64,000 nt of DNA from Glutamicibacter arilaitensis Re117 (GTDB taxonomy: Bacteria > Actinomycetota > Actinomycetes > Actinomycetales > Micrococcaceae). How positions within the stretch are numbered: the stretch's first letter is position 1; every line of letters begins with the position of its first letter. Positions 8,209 through 16,710 of the stretch are shown here, piece by piece. The position numbers and the translations under genes are program-made. The notes under the pieces were generated by a model that saw only the letters and a program-made list of their open reading frames with translations, had not been told where the DNA came from and did no database searches. The stretch is from the NCBI RefSeq assembly GCF_000197735.1, contig NC_014550.1, positions 1,240,001 to 1,304,000 of the forward strand, read 5' to 3'.

Positions 8209-9087
8209 ATGAGCAGTTTTCCTCCAGAAGTGATGTCCAATCCACGTGCTGAACGCGTCAAGGCCATCGCGCGTCTGGCCAAGAGCAAGGGCCGTGAAGC
8301 CACCGGCGAGTACCTCGTTGAAGGCCCTCAGGCCGTACGCGAAGCACTCAAAGCGCATCTGGAGGACGACAACCTGGTCCAGAACGTCTACGTCGTTGGT
8401 GGATTCCTTGAAAGCCACGAAGAATTCGAAACACTGCTGGAAGATGCCAAGATCCAACCGCGCATCGTCACCGGCGAAGTGCTGCACGCCATGGCGGACA
8501 CCCAGACCCCGCAGGGCATCCTCGCGGTCGTCGCCATGTCCCAGCCGCAGCTGAGCGAAGTGCTGGACACCAAGCCGAAGCTGATCGCCGTGCTATGCCG
8601 CATCCAAGACCCGGGCAACGCCGGCACGATCCTGCGTGCAGCCGACGCCGCCGGAGCCGACGCGGTCATCTTGACCAAGGGCAGCGTGGATATCTACAAC
8701 CCGAAGGCCGTACGCTCCACCGTCGGCTCGCTGTTCCACCTGCCAGTCCTGAACAACGTCGAATTCGACCACCTGATCGCCGCCGCGAAGACCACCGGAA
8801 GCCAGGTGCTGGCAGCCGACGGCTACGCCGCCCACAACCTGGACACCCTGCAGGATGCCGCGGTGCTGCGTGCCAACCAGCCCGGTACCGAAGCCCCCGA
8901 AGGTCAGCCGGTACTCGAAGCACCCACCCTGTGGCTGTTCGGCAATGAAGGCCAGGGCTTGGACGAGCATGAGAAGCAAGCCGCCGATTACCGGGTCGCT
9001 GTGCCACTGTACGGTGTTGCCGAATCGCTGAACGTGGGCACCGCATCAACCGTGTGCCTGTACGCATCGGCCCGTGCCCAGCGCTAA
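8209..9087 (+). CDS. TrmH/SpoU-family RNA 2'-O-methyltransferase
   Basis: A SPOUT methyltransferase (292 aa) that would use SAM to methylate ribose of rRNA or tRNA; the position after rplT matches the tsnR-like gene of other Actinobacteria. An N-terminal substrate-binding domain (VEGPQAVREALK) precedes the knotted catalytic domain with the three SpoU motifs: IQDPGNAGTILRAADAAGAD, LWLFGNEGQGLD and PLYGVAESLNVGTASTVCLY. ATG 8209 lies 6 nt after TATTCT (8197-8202), consistent with a leaderless mRNA; upstream in-frame sequence to 8149 is inside the terminator. The exact rRNA target is not determined. Confidence 0.88.
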   Translation: MSSFPPEVMSNPRAERVKAIARLAKSKGREATGEYLVEGPQAVREALKAHLEDDNLVQNVYVVGGFLESHEEFETLLEDAKIQPRIVTGEVLHAMADTQTPQGILAVVAMSQPQLSEVLDTKPKLIAVLCRIQDPGNAGTILRAADAAGADAVILTKGSVDIYNPKAVRSTVGSLFHLPVLNNVEFDHLIAAAKTTGSQVLAADGYAAHNLDTLQDAAVLRANQPGTEAPEGQPVLEAPTLWLFGNEGQGLDEHEKQAADYRVAVPLYGVAESLNVGTASTVCLYASARAQR

Positions 9088-9112
9088 GCGAATCGGATAG
9101 AACTGAAACTTT

Positions 9113-9553
9113 ATGCCTGCAGAACTGAAGCAAATTGTAGCTGTGGCCATCGTCGATGACCTGGCCCAGCCGACCAAACTGCTCGCCGCCCGCCGGAATC
9201 GACCAGAAGCCCTTGCCGGGCTCTGGGAATTTCCCGGTGGAAAAGTGGAACCGGGGGAGAGCGAAGTCGAGGCCGTGCGCCGGGAACTGCGCGAGGAACT
9301 GGGTGTTCAGCTGCGCTTGGGCGCGCCGATCCCCGGACCGCATCCACAAGGCTGGCAGCTGAATGAGAAAGCGGCCATGCGCATGTGGTTCGCCCAGATC
9401 ACCGACGGTGAACCAGCGACCCTCGATGGGCACGACCAGCTGTCATGGTTGGAACTCGATGACCAGGTGGGCGAGGTCGTTGACTGGATTCCCGCTGATG
9501 CTCCCATCGTGGCGGCATGCCTGGCCCAGGCGCGTTCCGGGTCACAGCAGTAA
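9113..9553 (+). CDS. NUDIX hydrolase, MutT-like
   Basis: A 146-aa Nudix protein. The Nudix box GGKVEPGESEVEAVRRELRE continuing ELGV fits G-x5-E-x7-RE-U-x-EE-x-G-U exactly. The preceding LLAARRNRPEALAGLWEFPGG is typical of MutT/8-oxo-dGTP diphosphatases that cleanse the nucleotide pool. It begins 25 nt after the methyltransferase gene and may be co-transcribed with it. Two other Nudix genes lie in the window (60374 and 61941). Confidence 0.9.
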   Translation: MPAELKQIVAVAIVDDLAQPTKLLAARRNRPEALAGLWEFPGGKVEPGESEVEAVRRELREELGVQLRLGAPIPGPHPQGWQLNEKAAMRMWFAQITDGEPATLDGHDQLSWLELDDQVGEVVDWIPADAPIVAACLAQARSGSQQ

Positions 9554-9627
9554 TCACCCGTAAGCTTATTACCACGCCATCTTCTGGCACTTTGCTTGTA
9601 GTCGATATTTTTGAGGAGCACTTTTTC

Positions 9628-10269
9628 GTGAAGCGATTTATGAGCGTTATCGCTCTGGCCTTCGCCGCCGTCCTAGCACTTTCTGGCTGCGTCAACATGA
9701 ACGCAGAAGTCAACGTCCTGGGCAAGGACAAGGTTGCCGGGGCCATGCAGTTGACCCTGCACAAGTCGACGCTCAACGGCGTCACCTTTGAAGAAGTCCT
9801 CAACAGCCAGATCGACGTCGCGGCCATGGAAGAGCAGCTGGGGGATCAGTGGAGCTACAGCAAAGTCGACGATGGCGAAAATGTCGGCTTGCGCTTCGAA
9901 ACCACCAGCCCGATGACCTACGTCCAGCTGGCAGATGCTTTCAGCCTCTTCGGCTTCGAAATCAACCTGAGCGATGACGGGAAGGAATACACCTTCTCGA
10001 TGCCAGGGGACAAGGCCGCAGTGGATTCTTCGTTCACAGAAGCGAACCTGCACGTGACCTTCCCGGGCGCGGTCACCTCGCACTCCCCGGGCACCGCGCA
10101 GCACCATACCGTCACCTTCGACATGATCCAGGGTGCCGCCTCCTACCAGGCCACCGGCAAGGTCGACCACACCATGTTCTATGCCGCCGTATTCGGCGGA
10201 GCACTGCTGGTGCTGACCTTCGTCTTCGTTGGTGCCTTCGCACCGAAAGCTTCCAAGGAAGCGCATTAA
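9628..10269 (+). CDS. LppM-type lipoprotein
   Basis: A 213-aa membrane-anchored lipoprotein. The GTG start at 9628 has GAGGAG 9 nt upstream. The signal peptide KRFMSVIALAFAAVLALSGC ends in lipobox LSGC, predicting cleavage before Cys and diacylglyceryl anchoring outside the membrane. The following VNMNAEVNVLGKDKVAGAMQ and the C-terminal transmembrane helix (FYAAVFGGALLVLTFVFVGA) match the LppM architecture (extracytoplasmic domain plus C-terminal TM). In mycobacteria LppM affects phosphatidylinositol mannoside handling; a role here is only inferred. A long upstream in-frame extension to 9517 is rejected because it lacks an RBS and would bury the signal peptide. Confidence 0.83.
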   Translation: MKRFMSVIALAFAAVLALSGCVNMNAEVNVLGKDKVAGAMQLTLHKSTLNGVTFEEVLNSQIDVAAMEEQLGDQWSYSKVDDGENVGLRFETTSPMTYVQLADAFSLFGFEINLSDDGKEYTFSMPGDKAAVDSSFTEANLHVTFPGAVTSHSPGTAQHHTVTFDMIQGAASYQATGKVDHTMFYAAVFGGALLVLTFVFVGAFAPKASKEAH

Positions 10270-10308
10270 TTCGTAGGATTCCTGTTTCAAGGTAAGAAGC
10301 TTCACGCT

Positions 10309-10344
10309 AAGGGCCCGTCATCGGTGAAACGATCACGGGCCCTT
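10309..10344 (+). terminator. Terminator after the LppM gene
   Basis: AAGGGCCCGT pairs perfectly with ACGGGCCCTT around a 16-nt loop that can pair further (TGAT/ATCA-type contacts). It separates the lipoprotein gene from pheS. Confidence 0.65.
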
Positions 10345-10411
10345 AGCCATAGAATGGAAGCAAAGTGTTCTACGCGTAAGTACAAGATAAGAGTAAGGAT
10401 CGATCGATCCC

Positions 10412-11491
10412 ATGTCTGATCAGACAACTGGACAAGCTCCCGACGGGGAGTCCAACGTTCCGCACCCGACCGATGAAGCAGGCATTGCCAATGCGGTAGA
10501 TGCCGCCCTGGCCGCCATCGAAGCCGCAGGTGACCTGAACGAGTTGAAAGAAGCCCGCCTGTCGCACACCGGCGAGAAGTCCGCGCTATCCCTGGCTAAC
10601 CGCCAGATCGGCAAGCTGGACAAGTCGGAAAAGGCCGTGGCCGGCAAGCTCGTGGGTTCGGCCCGCGGACGAGTCAACAAGGCCCTGGCCGCCCGCACCG
10701 TGGTGCTTGAAGAAGCTGAAGCCGCCCGCATCCTCATAGAGGAAACCGTGGACGTCACCGCGGCAGCGCGCCGCCGCAGCGTTGGCGCCCGCCACCCGCT
10801 CTCGGTCCTGCAGGACCGCGTCGCCGACATCTTCGTCGGCATGGGTTGGGAAATCGCCGAAGGCCCGGAAGTTGAATCCGAATGGTTCAACTTCGATGCG
10901 CTGAACTTCAAGCCGGACCACCCGGCCCGCGAAATGCAGGACACCTTCTTCGTGGAACCTGCCGACGCGCACCTGGTGCTGCGCACCCACACCTCCCCGG
11001 TACAGGTCCGCTCGATGCTCGAGCGCGAGGTGCCGGTCTACGTGCTGTGCCCAGGACGCACCTTCCGCACCGATGAACTCGATGCCACCCACACCCCGGT
11101 CTTCCACCAGTTCGAAGGCCTGGCCGTAGACAAGGGCCTGACCATGGCCGATTTGCGCGGCACCCTGGAGCACTTCGCCCGGCAGATGTTCGGCGCCGAA
11201 GCACAGATCCGCCTGCGCCCTGCCTACTTCCCATTCACCGAGCCATCGGCCGAGCTGGACATCTGGCACCCAGGTGCCAAGGGCGGCCCGCGCTGGATCG
11301 AGTGGGGCGGCTGCGGCATGATCAACCCGAACGTGCTGCGCGCTGCGGGCATTGATCCGGAGGAGTACTCCGGCTTTGCCTTCGGCATGGGCATCGAGCG
11401 CACGCTCATGTTCCGCAACGATGTGCCCGACATGCACGACATGATCGAGGGCGATATCCGTTTCAGCCAGCACTTCGGGATGGAGATCTAA
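10412..11491 (+). CDS. pheS: Phenylalanyl-tRNA synthetase alpha chain
   Basis: The catalytic alpha subunit (359 aa) of the alpha2-beta2 enzyme that charges tRNA-Phe. The N-terminal coiled-coil (about 1-110) is followed by the class II core: motif 2 [20 protein letters not shown] and motif 3 [17 protein letters not shown]. The signature [20 protein letters not shown] is intact. The gene has its own start region after a terminator; no T-box or Phe-leader peptide was recognised upstream. pheT begins 3 nt after the stop. Confidence 0.97.
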   Translation: MSDQTTGQAPDGESNVPHPTDEAGIANAVDAALAAIEAAGDLNELKEARLSHTGEKSALSLANRQIGKLDKSEKAVAGKLVGSARGRVNKALAARTVVLEEAEAARILIEETVDVTAAARRRSVGARHPLSVLQDRVADIFVGMGWEIAEGPEVESEWFNFDALNFKPDHPAREMQDTFFVEPADAHLVLRTHTSPVQVRSMLEREVPVYVLCPGRTFRTDELDATHTPVFHQFEGLAVDKGLTMADLRGTLEHFARQMFGAEAQIRLRPAYFPFTEPSAELDIWHPGAKGGPRWIEWGGCGMINPNVLRAAGIDPEEYSGFAFGMGIERTLMFRNDVPDMHDMIEGDIRFSQHFGMEI

Positions 11492-11494
11492 GCA

Positions 11495-14038
11495 ATGCGT
11501 ATTCCACTATCTTGGCTGCGCGAGTACGCGCAGGTACCAGCCGACGCCTCGGCTGAAGACGTCATGGCAGACCTGGTCAAGGTCGGCCTCGAAGAAGAAG
11601 ACGTGCACCGTCCCTCCGACGAGCTCTCCGGCCCGATCGTGGTCGGCCAGGTGCTCTCCTTGGAAAAGGAAGTCGCCTCCAACGGCAAGACCATCAACTG
11701 GTGCCAGGTCCGTGTGGTTCCAGAAGGCACCGAGCAGACCCTGACCGGCAAGGGCATCGACCCGACGGGTGTGCAGGGCATCGTGTGCGGTGCGCACAAC
11801 TTCGTTGAGGGCGACAAGGTTGTTGTTACCCTGCCCGGAGCGGTGCTGCCCGGAGATTTCAAGATCTCCCCGCGCAAGACCTACGGCCACACCTCGGCCG
11901 GCATGATCGCCTCCTCCCGCGAGCTGGGCATCGGCGAAGACCACGACGGCATCATGGTGCTCTCCAACTACGGGCTGGACCCGGAGGTAGGCACCGACGT
12001 CTTGGCGCTCTTCGGACTCGATGACCAGGCTGCGGAAATCAACGTGACCCCGGACCGCGGCTACTGCTTCTCCATCCGCGGCGTAGCCCGCGAATACGCG
12101 CTGGCCACCGGTACCTCCTTCACCGATCCAGCATCGATCGTCACCGTTTCGGACGCTTCCGAAGCCGGACACGAGGTGGTCTTGGCCGACGCGGCGCCGA
12201 TCTACGGCGTGCCAGGCTGCACCCGCTTCGTGACCCGCGAAGTCACCGGCATCGATCCAACCCGCCCGACCCCGCGCTGGATGGCTTCGCGCCTGCAGCT
12301 GGCAGGCATGCGCTCGATTTCGCTGGTCGTGGACATCTCCAACTACGTCATGCTCGAGCTCGGTGCCCCGCTGCACTTCTACGACGCTGACAAGCTGACC
12401 AGCGCGATCACCGTGCGCCGCGCCAACTCCGGCGAAAAGCTCACCACCTTGGACGACAAGGAACGCGAGCTGTCCGTCGAAGACCTGCTGATCACCGATG
12501 AATCCGGCGCCATCGGCATTGCCGGCGTCATGGGCGGGGCAGCCACCGAGGTATCGGATTCGACCAGCCGCGTGCTGATCGAAGCCGCGCACTTCGACAC
12601 CGTGTCCATCGGCCGCTCGCGCCGCCGCCACAAGCTGCCATCCGAAGCCTCCAAGCGCTTCGAACGCGGCGTGGACCCACGCATCATGCAGATCGCCGCC
12701 CAGCGCGCGGTCAACCTGCTGGTCGAGCTGGCTGGCGGCACCGAAACCGCCAAGGCCACCGACGCCGGCGCGGTCCCTGCCGACACCCAGATCCAGCTGC
12801 CGGCAGGTTTCGCCGGTGCGCTGATCGGCGTGGACTACACCGATGAGCAGACCATCTCCGCGCTGGAAGGCATCGGCGCAGCTGTCCAGCAGAACGCCGA
12901 GGGCTTCCTGGTGACCGCGCCTAGCTGGCGCCCGGATCTGGACATCAAGGAAGACCTGGTTGAAGAAGTAGCCCGCGTTATCGGCTACGACAAGATTCCA
13001 GCCACCTTGCCGGTAGCGCCTCCGGGCCGCGGGTTGACCCGCACCCAGTCCCAGCGCCGCCGCCTGCTCCAAGGCTTGGCAGACGCCGGGCTGACCGAGG
13101 TGCTGAACTACCCGTTCGTTTCCCAGGCGCAGAACGCCACCTTCGGCGCCGCACAGGCCGGTACCGAGGTCAAGGCCGTTTCGCTGGCCAACCCGATCTC
13201 CAAGGAATTCCGCTTCCTACGCACCTCGCTGCTGCCGGGCCTGCTGGAAACCGCTCGCCGCAACATCGGCCGCGGCTTCCGCGACCTGGCGCTGTATGAA
13301 GGCGGACTGGTCTTCCTGCCAGGGCAGCAGCTGGGCTCCTCGGTGCTTCCTCCGCTGGGTGCCAAGCCAAGCGATGAAGTACTGGCCGAACTGTTCAACG
13401 GCGTGCCGAACCAGCCATGGCACCTTGCTGCCGTGTTCACCGGCCATGAAGCATCGGCTGCCGCCGGCTTCGCACCGCGTGCCTGGGACTGGGCCGACGC
13501 ACTGGATGCCGCGCACAACGTGGCGGATATCCTCGGCGTTGAGCTGGAGGTTGCCCAGGGCAGCCACCAGGCCTTCCACCCGGGCCGCGTGGCAGCGCTG
13601 AAGCTCGCCGGCGAGGTTGTTGGCTACGCCGGCGAACTGCATCCGCAGTTGCTCAAGGACCAGGACCTGCCAGCACGCACCGTGGCCATGGAACTGGACG
13701 CTGCGGCACTGATGTCTGCTGCTCCGGCAGTGGTCGTCGCCCAGCAGCACCTCTCCAGCCAGCCGCTGGCAACCCAGGATGTCGCACTGGTCGTAGACCA
13801 GGACGTTGTCGCTGGCGACGTGCTCGCAACCTTGCGTGAAGGCGCCGGAGAACTGCTCGAAGACATCGCGCTGTTCGACGTGTACCAGGGTCAGGGCATC
13901 GAAGAAGGCAAGAAGTCGTTGGCCTTCGGCCTGCGCTTCCGTGCCGCTGACCGCACCCTGACCGCGGACGAGGCTTCCGAAGTTCGTGCCGCTGCAGTTG
14001 ACGCCGCTGCCAAGAAGTTCGGCGCCACCCAGCGCTAA
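11495..14038 (+). CDS. pheT: Phenylalanyl-tRNA synthetase beta chain
   Basis: The 847-aa beta chain carries the domains in the usual order: N-terminal strand MRIPLSWLREYAQVPADAS, the OB-fold tRNA-binding domain (about 40-155), B3/B4 editing region (about 210-390, TPRWMASRLQLAGMRSISLV), B5 DNA-binding-like domain (about 415-490), the catalytic-like core (about 500-720) and the C-terminal anticodon-binding ferredoxin domain (about 750-847; LFDVYQGQGIEEGKKSLAFG). It forms an operon with pheS (3-nt gap). Confidence 0.97.
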   Translation: MRIPLSWLREYAQVPADASAEDVMADLVKVGLEEEDVHRPSDELSGPIVVGQVLSLEKEVASNGKTINWCQVRVVPEGTEQTLTGKGIDPTGVQGIVCGAHNFVEGDKVVVTLPGAVLPGDFKISPRKTYGHTSAGMIASSRELGIGEDHDGIMVLSNYGLDPEVGTDVLALFGLDDQAAEINVTPDRGYCFSIRGVAREYALATGTSFTDPASIVTVSDASEAGHEVVLADAAPIYGVPGCTRFVTREVTGIDPTRPTPRWMASRLQLAGMRSISLVVDISNYVMLELGAPLHFYDADKLTSAITVRRANSGEKLTTLDDKERELSVEDLLITDESGAIGIAGVMGGAATEVSDSTSRVLIEAAHFDTVSIGRSRRRHKLPSEASKRFERGVDPRIMQIAAQRAVNLLVELAGGTETAKATDAGAVPADTQIQLPAGFAGALIGVDYTDEQTISALEGIGAAVQQNAEGFLVTAPSWRPDLDIKEDLVEEVARVIGYDKIPATLPVAPPGRGLTRTQSQRRRLLQGLADAGLTEVLNYPFVSQAQNATFGAAQAGTEVKAVSLANPISKEFRFLRTSLLPGLLETARRNIGRGFRDLALYEGGLVFLPGQQLGSSVLPPLGAKPSDEVLAELFNGVPNQPWHLAAVFTGHEASAAAGFAPRAWDWADALDAAHNVADILGVELEVAQGSHQAFHPGRVAALKLAGEVVGYAGELHPQLLKDQDLPARTVAMELDAAALMSAAPAVVVAQQHLSSQPLATQDVALVVDQDVVAGDVLATLREGAGELLEDIALFDVYQGQGIEEGKKSLAFGLRFRAADRTLTADEASEVRAAAVDAAAKKFGATQR

Positions 14039-14054
14039 GCTTTCTGTCATCGCT

Positions 14055-14098
14055 GATGCCCTGTTGCTTTCCTGATTATCGGGAAGCGACAGGGCATC
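14055..14098 (+). terminator. Terminator after pheT
   Basis: GATGCCCTGTTGCTTTCC pairs with GGGAAGCGACAGGGCATC with one bulge, loop TGATTATC. The trailing U-run is short, so efficiency is uncertain. Confidence 0.6.
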
Positions 14099-14172
14099 TT
14101 GCGTACTGCCTTGCCATGGGTTGGGCAGCTTGAGGACTACACTTGCTCTGGGATAAGTGTAAAGAAAACGAG

Positions 14173-14400
14173 ATGCCGGATGGGGTTGCAGTGAAGGGAT
14201 TGCGTTCTTGCGGTGCTGTGCTGCTGGTGTTCCTGCTGGGAATCGCCGCCGTTGCCGTACTCATCGCCGCAGGCTGGGCTGCCGTGATCTTTATCCAGCG
14301 CGGTGCCGGGACGCATCTGGAGGAGCCATCCACTCCCAGCGCTACGCTTGAGCAACAAGCCCCCAATAGCCTGCGTCCTTCCGAAACTTTCGCGCCTTAG
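14173..14400 (+). CDS. Small single-pass membrane protein
   Basis: A 75-aa ORF (MPDGVAVKGLRSCG...) with one strongly hydrophobic segment, GAVLLVFLLGIAAVAVLIAA, extended by AVIFIQRG, and a Pro/Ser/Thr-rich tail. No family was recognised. ATG 14173 is one option; GTG 14191 or an earlier codon at 14143 are also open. The support is the TM-like composition, the position immediately after the pheT terminator, and the stop that interlocks with the convergent acetyltransferase stop. Confidence 0.45.
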   Translation: MPDGVAVKGLRSCGAVLLVFLLGIAAVAVLIAAGWAAVIFIQRGAGTHLEEPSTPSATLEQQAPNSLRPSETFAP

Positions 14401-14882
14401 CCGCCGCTAGCAGGGATCGGCTCGGCAGGCATTGCCCGCGTCAGCGTGATGAGCCCGGGACCTTCCTTGGCCTGGGCGATGAACCCATGTCGTTTCAAAA
14501 CCTTCAACGACGCAATATTCGCGCTATCGACCCGAGCGATCAATGCGCTTCGGCCCTCAGCTTGCAACGTCGCCAGCCCCTCGCCGACCAATGACTTAGC
14601 CAGACCCTGGCCCCAGAATTCCGGGTCGATCCAATATCCGATTTCAGTGGCAGCCGGCCGTTCAGTTGCAGTGAAAAGGCCAACCGGAGAATTTTGGCGG
14701 CGGGCGATGTACCAGCAGATCCCGGCATTCAATAGCGCATGATCCACGCGCTGCGCGGTGTACTCATGGCTCCAGGTGTGCCCATCTCCGATATAAGCTG
14801 TCACCCGTTCATCTGCTGCAAGGCGTGCAACGAATTCGGCATCTGCCTTGGTCATAGCCGTTAGCACTAGTGAAGGACCCAT
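14397..14882 (-). CDS. GNAT N-acetyltransferase
   Basis: A 161-aa acetyltransferase of the RimL-like group. Landmarks are LTAMTKADAEFVARLAADER at the N-terminus, the beta4-alpha3 acetyl-CoA site EIGYWIDPEFWGQGLAKSLV (Q-x-x-G-x-A type, here WGQGLAKS) and the C-terminal RVDSANIASLKVLKRHGF. The substrate is unknown. It overlaps the stop of the upstream-facing small ORF by 4 bp. A start at ATG 14882 gives the usual N-terminus of the family. Confidence 0.85.
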   Translation of the reverse strand: MGPSLVLTAMTKADAEFVARLAADERVTAYIGDGHTWSHEYTAQRVDHALLNAGICWYIARRQNSPVGLFTATERPAATEIGYWIDPEFWGQGLAKSLVGEGLATLQAEGRSALIARVDSANIASLKVLKRHGFIAQAKEGPGLITLTRAMPAEPIPASGG

Positions 14883-14963
14883 GGCTTTAGACTATGACGG
14901 GCCGAACTGCAGGCAAACTCTGTTTCCTTTGCATCAGCTTTCTTGACAGGGGAAACCTCAGGC

Positions 14964-15245
14964 CTAGAGTCGGGATTCAGCTGCCGCGACCGCCAGGCGC
15001 GAGGATGTGATCTGGTCTTCAGGGAGGTTTAGCGATTGCCTGATGGATAGCGATCTGCGGAAACAGTCCAACGCTTGGCCGAACAAGCTTTGGTCGAAAT
15101 ACGGCTCGCCGTGAAGTTGCAGGTTCGAGGTTCGGTTCCGATGCCTTTGCCAGCCCGGAGACGCTTTTGCATTGGCGGCGGCTTCTAGCTGGCAAGCAGC
15201 CCGGAGCAGCGCGTCGTCAAAAACATCGAGGCTGTCAATTCTCAT
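14964..15245 (-). CDS. Hypothetical protein, 93 aa
   Basis: An open frame on the minus strand, starting MRIDSLDVFDDALLRAACQL and predicted mainly helical, with no signal peptide, membrane segment or family I recognise. AGGA lies about 11 nt before the ATG. It fills an otherwise empty 480-bp gap between two acetyltransferase genes and reads in the same direction as the one downstream. Codon statistics were not computed; it may be spurious. Confidence 0.35.
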   Translation of the reverse strand: MRIDSLDVFDDALLRAACQLEAAANAKASPGWQRHRNRTSNLQLHGEPYFDQSLFGQALDCFRRSLSIRQSLNLPEDQITSSRLAVAAAESRL

Positions 15246-15360
15246 ACCAGCATCCTATGGCTCCAAGCACCTGCACGCCGCCAGAACCGGCCTGCCGGCG
15301 GGGAATCAAGAGGCACCATGTTTGCACGAGCTTTATTGACAACGCTTCTAGGATCAAAAC

Positions 15361-15834
15361 ATGAGTAGTGTTTCGGAAAATACTCGTCAGGCCCGAGCGG
15401 GGGATAGCGCCGAGGTCTACCGATTAGCGCGCATGTTTACACCTGAGCTGGGGTTGGGTGCAGAAGACTTCGAAGAGAATTTCCAGATGCTGGTCAATGA
15501 TTCCAACTGGTTCATTTGCGTTGCTGAATCTGGCCGTGGGCTATCCGGCTATGCCGCGGCGCAGGATTACGGGCCAGGACTGCGTACCCCGTTCACTGTC
15601 GGGCGCCTGCACGATTTGTTCGTGGAACCTGGCACGAGACGAACCGGCTTGGGGAATAAGATGGTTGAAGAAGTATTCCGTTGGGCCAGGCAGAGTTCAA
15701 TGCCAATGATGTTGGACTGGCAGGCCACCGAGGAATCGATTTCCTTCTACGCGTCCTTTGGATTGGAAGCAGACTTTGTCGGAGACTTTCCGCAGTGCCC
15801 GGGATTCACGCTCGATCTGCGTCCAAAGACCTAG
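15361..15834 (+). CDS. GNAT N-acetyltransferase
   Basis: A 157-aa single-domain acetyltransferase. The acetyl-CoA loop is LHDLFVEPGTRRTGLGNKMV (R-R-x-G-x-G), preceded by a typical beta4 strand and followed by WQATEESISFYASFGLEAD, the usual tyrosine-containing end motif (FY-x-x-x-GF/L). The substrate is unknown. TAGGAT at 15349-15354 lies 6 nt before ATG, so the mRNA is probably leaderless. It converges on the phosphoribosyltransferase gene across a shared terminator. Confidence 0.85.
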   Translation: MSSVSENTRQARAGDSAEVYRLARMFTPELGLGAEDFEENFQMLVNDSNWFICVAESGRGLSGYAAAQDYGPGLRTPFTVGRLHDLFVEPGTRRTGLGNKMVEEVFRWARQSSMPMMLDWQATEESISFYASFGLEADFVGDFPQCPGFTLDLRPKT

Positions 15835-15846
15835 TAATTGCACAAA

Positions 15847-15880
15847 AGCGGGGAACGATGAAAAGTCATCGTTCCCCGCT
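15847..15880. terminator. Bidirectional terminator between convergent genes
   Basis: AGCGGGGAACGATGA and TCATCGTTCCCCGCT form a perfect 15-bp stem with loop AAAG. On the minus strand it is followed by TTTTGTG, so it fits the phosphoribosyltransferase gene especially well and can also serve the acetyltransferase. Confidence 0.85.
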
Positions 15881-15894
15881 GATAGTGAAAATCT

Positions 15895-16416
15895 TTACTT
15901 GGCTGCGCTGGCGGTAACTGGTGGCAGATCCGACCATGGGAAGGTGATCCATTTGTCGGTACGGCGCCATTCGTAATCCGGAACCATGATGGTGCGTGGC
16001 TTGGTGTACAAGCACACGGTCTTGACCTCGGCGCCCCAAGCGGAGACCAAGTCGACAACCTTTTCCAGGGTGCGGCCGGAGTCGGAGACGTCGTCAACGA
16101 TCAGGATCTTCTTGTCGCGCAGGTGGCCATCGTCCAGCATTGGAGGAAGGACCACTGGCTCAGGCAAGACAGTGCCGATGCCGGTGTAGAACTCGACGTT
16201 CAGCGCACCGCAGGCCTTGACGCCCAGAGCGTAGGAAATCGATCCGGCTAGCAGCAAGCCGCCTCGTGCAACTGCCAGAACGATATCTGGCTCGAAGCCA
16301 TCGTCGACAATGGTCTGCGCGAGCTCACGGGAAGCTTCACCGAAGGTGTCCCAGGTGAGGATCTCGCGCTCTGGCTCTGAAAGGACGGATACCCCGGAAT
16401 CGTCAATGCTAGTCAT
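15895..16416 (-). CDS. Type I phosphoribosyltransferase
   Basis: A 173-aa phosphoribosyltransferase, probably acting on a purine base (xanthine/guanine/hypoxanthine-type). The PRPP-binding motif is KKILIVDDVSDSGRTLEKVV, with the PPi loop VLAVARGGLLLAG and the hood-region FPWSDLPP near the C-terminus, a feature shared with bacterial xanthine-guanine phosphoribosyltransferase-like proteins. The exact base is not determined. It is a single-gene unit. Confidence 0.85.
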   Translation of the reverse strand: MTSIDDSGVSVLSEPEREILTWDTFGEASRELAQTIVDDGFEPDIVLAVARGGLLLAGSISYALGVKACGALNVEFYTGIGTVLPEPVVLPPMLDDGHLRDKKILIVDDVSDSGRTLEKVVDLVSAWGAEVKTVCLYTKPRTIMVPDYEWRRTDKWITFPWSDLPPVTASAAK

Positions 16417-16710
16417 TCTGCAATTTTAGCCCCGAATTTGGCGCGGTGTTGCACGGTTGAAACCAATCGTGCACTTTTTCCTCCCATGCCCGGAGGGTTC
16501 CCATCCGTTGATCAGGCAATAATAGGCAGGCCATGCACTTGCTTGAGGAATCCATCACTTTTCGGAAAATCCGGCTGGTTGCAGTGTCCTTGTGCCCTTG
16601 GTGCGCCAAAAACCGTCTTAAGGATGACCAATGCCGAAGCCCGACTAGCTAGGATAGGAGAAAGGCTATCAGTCGGAGATAATCCGTTTGTCCAATGAAG
16701 GAGAGGCATC
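16417..16710. other. Intergenic region before the DUF5129 gene
   Basis: A 294-bp stretch between divergent genes. It carries GATAAT at 16678-16683, a -10 candidate for the plus-strand gene, and an AAGGAGAGG ribosome-binding site just before GTG 16711. No convincing small gene or RNA structure is seen; an 86-codon open frame here is Cys-rich and non-protein-like. Confidence 0.5.

Noticed and set aside
11507..13072. Minus-strand 521-codon frame opposite pheT
   Set aside because: Shadow of a well-supported gene.
16438..16698. 86-codon frame before the DUF5129 gene
   Set aside because: Cys/Pro-rich non-protein-like product; it covers the promoter.
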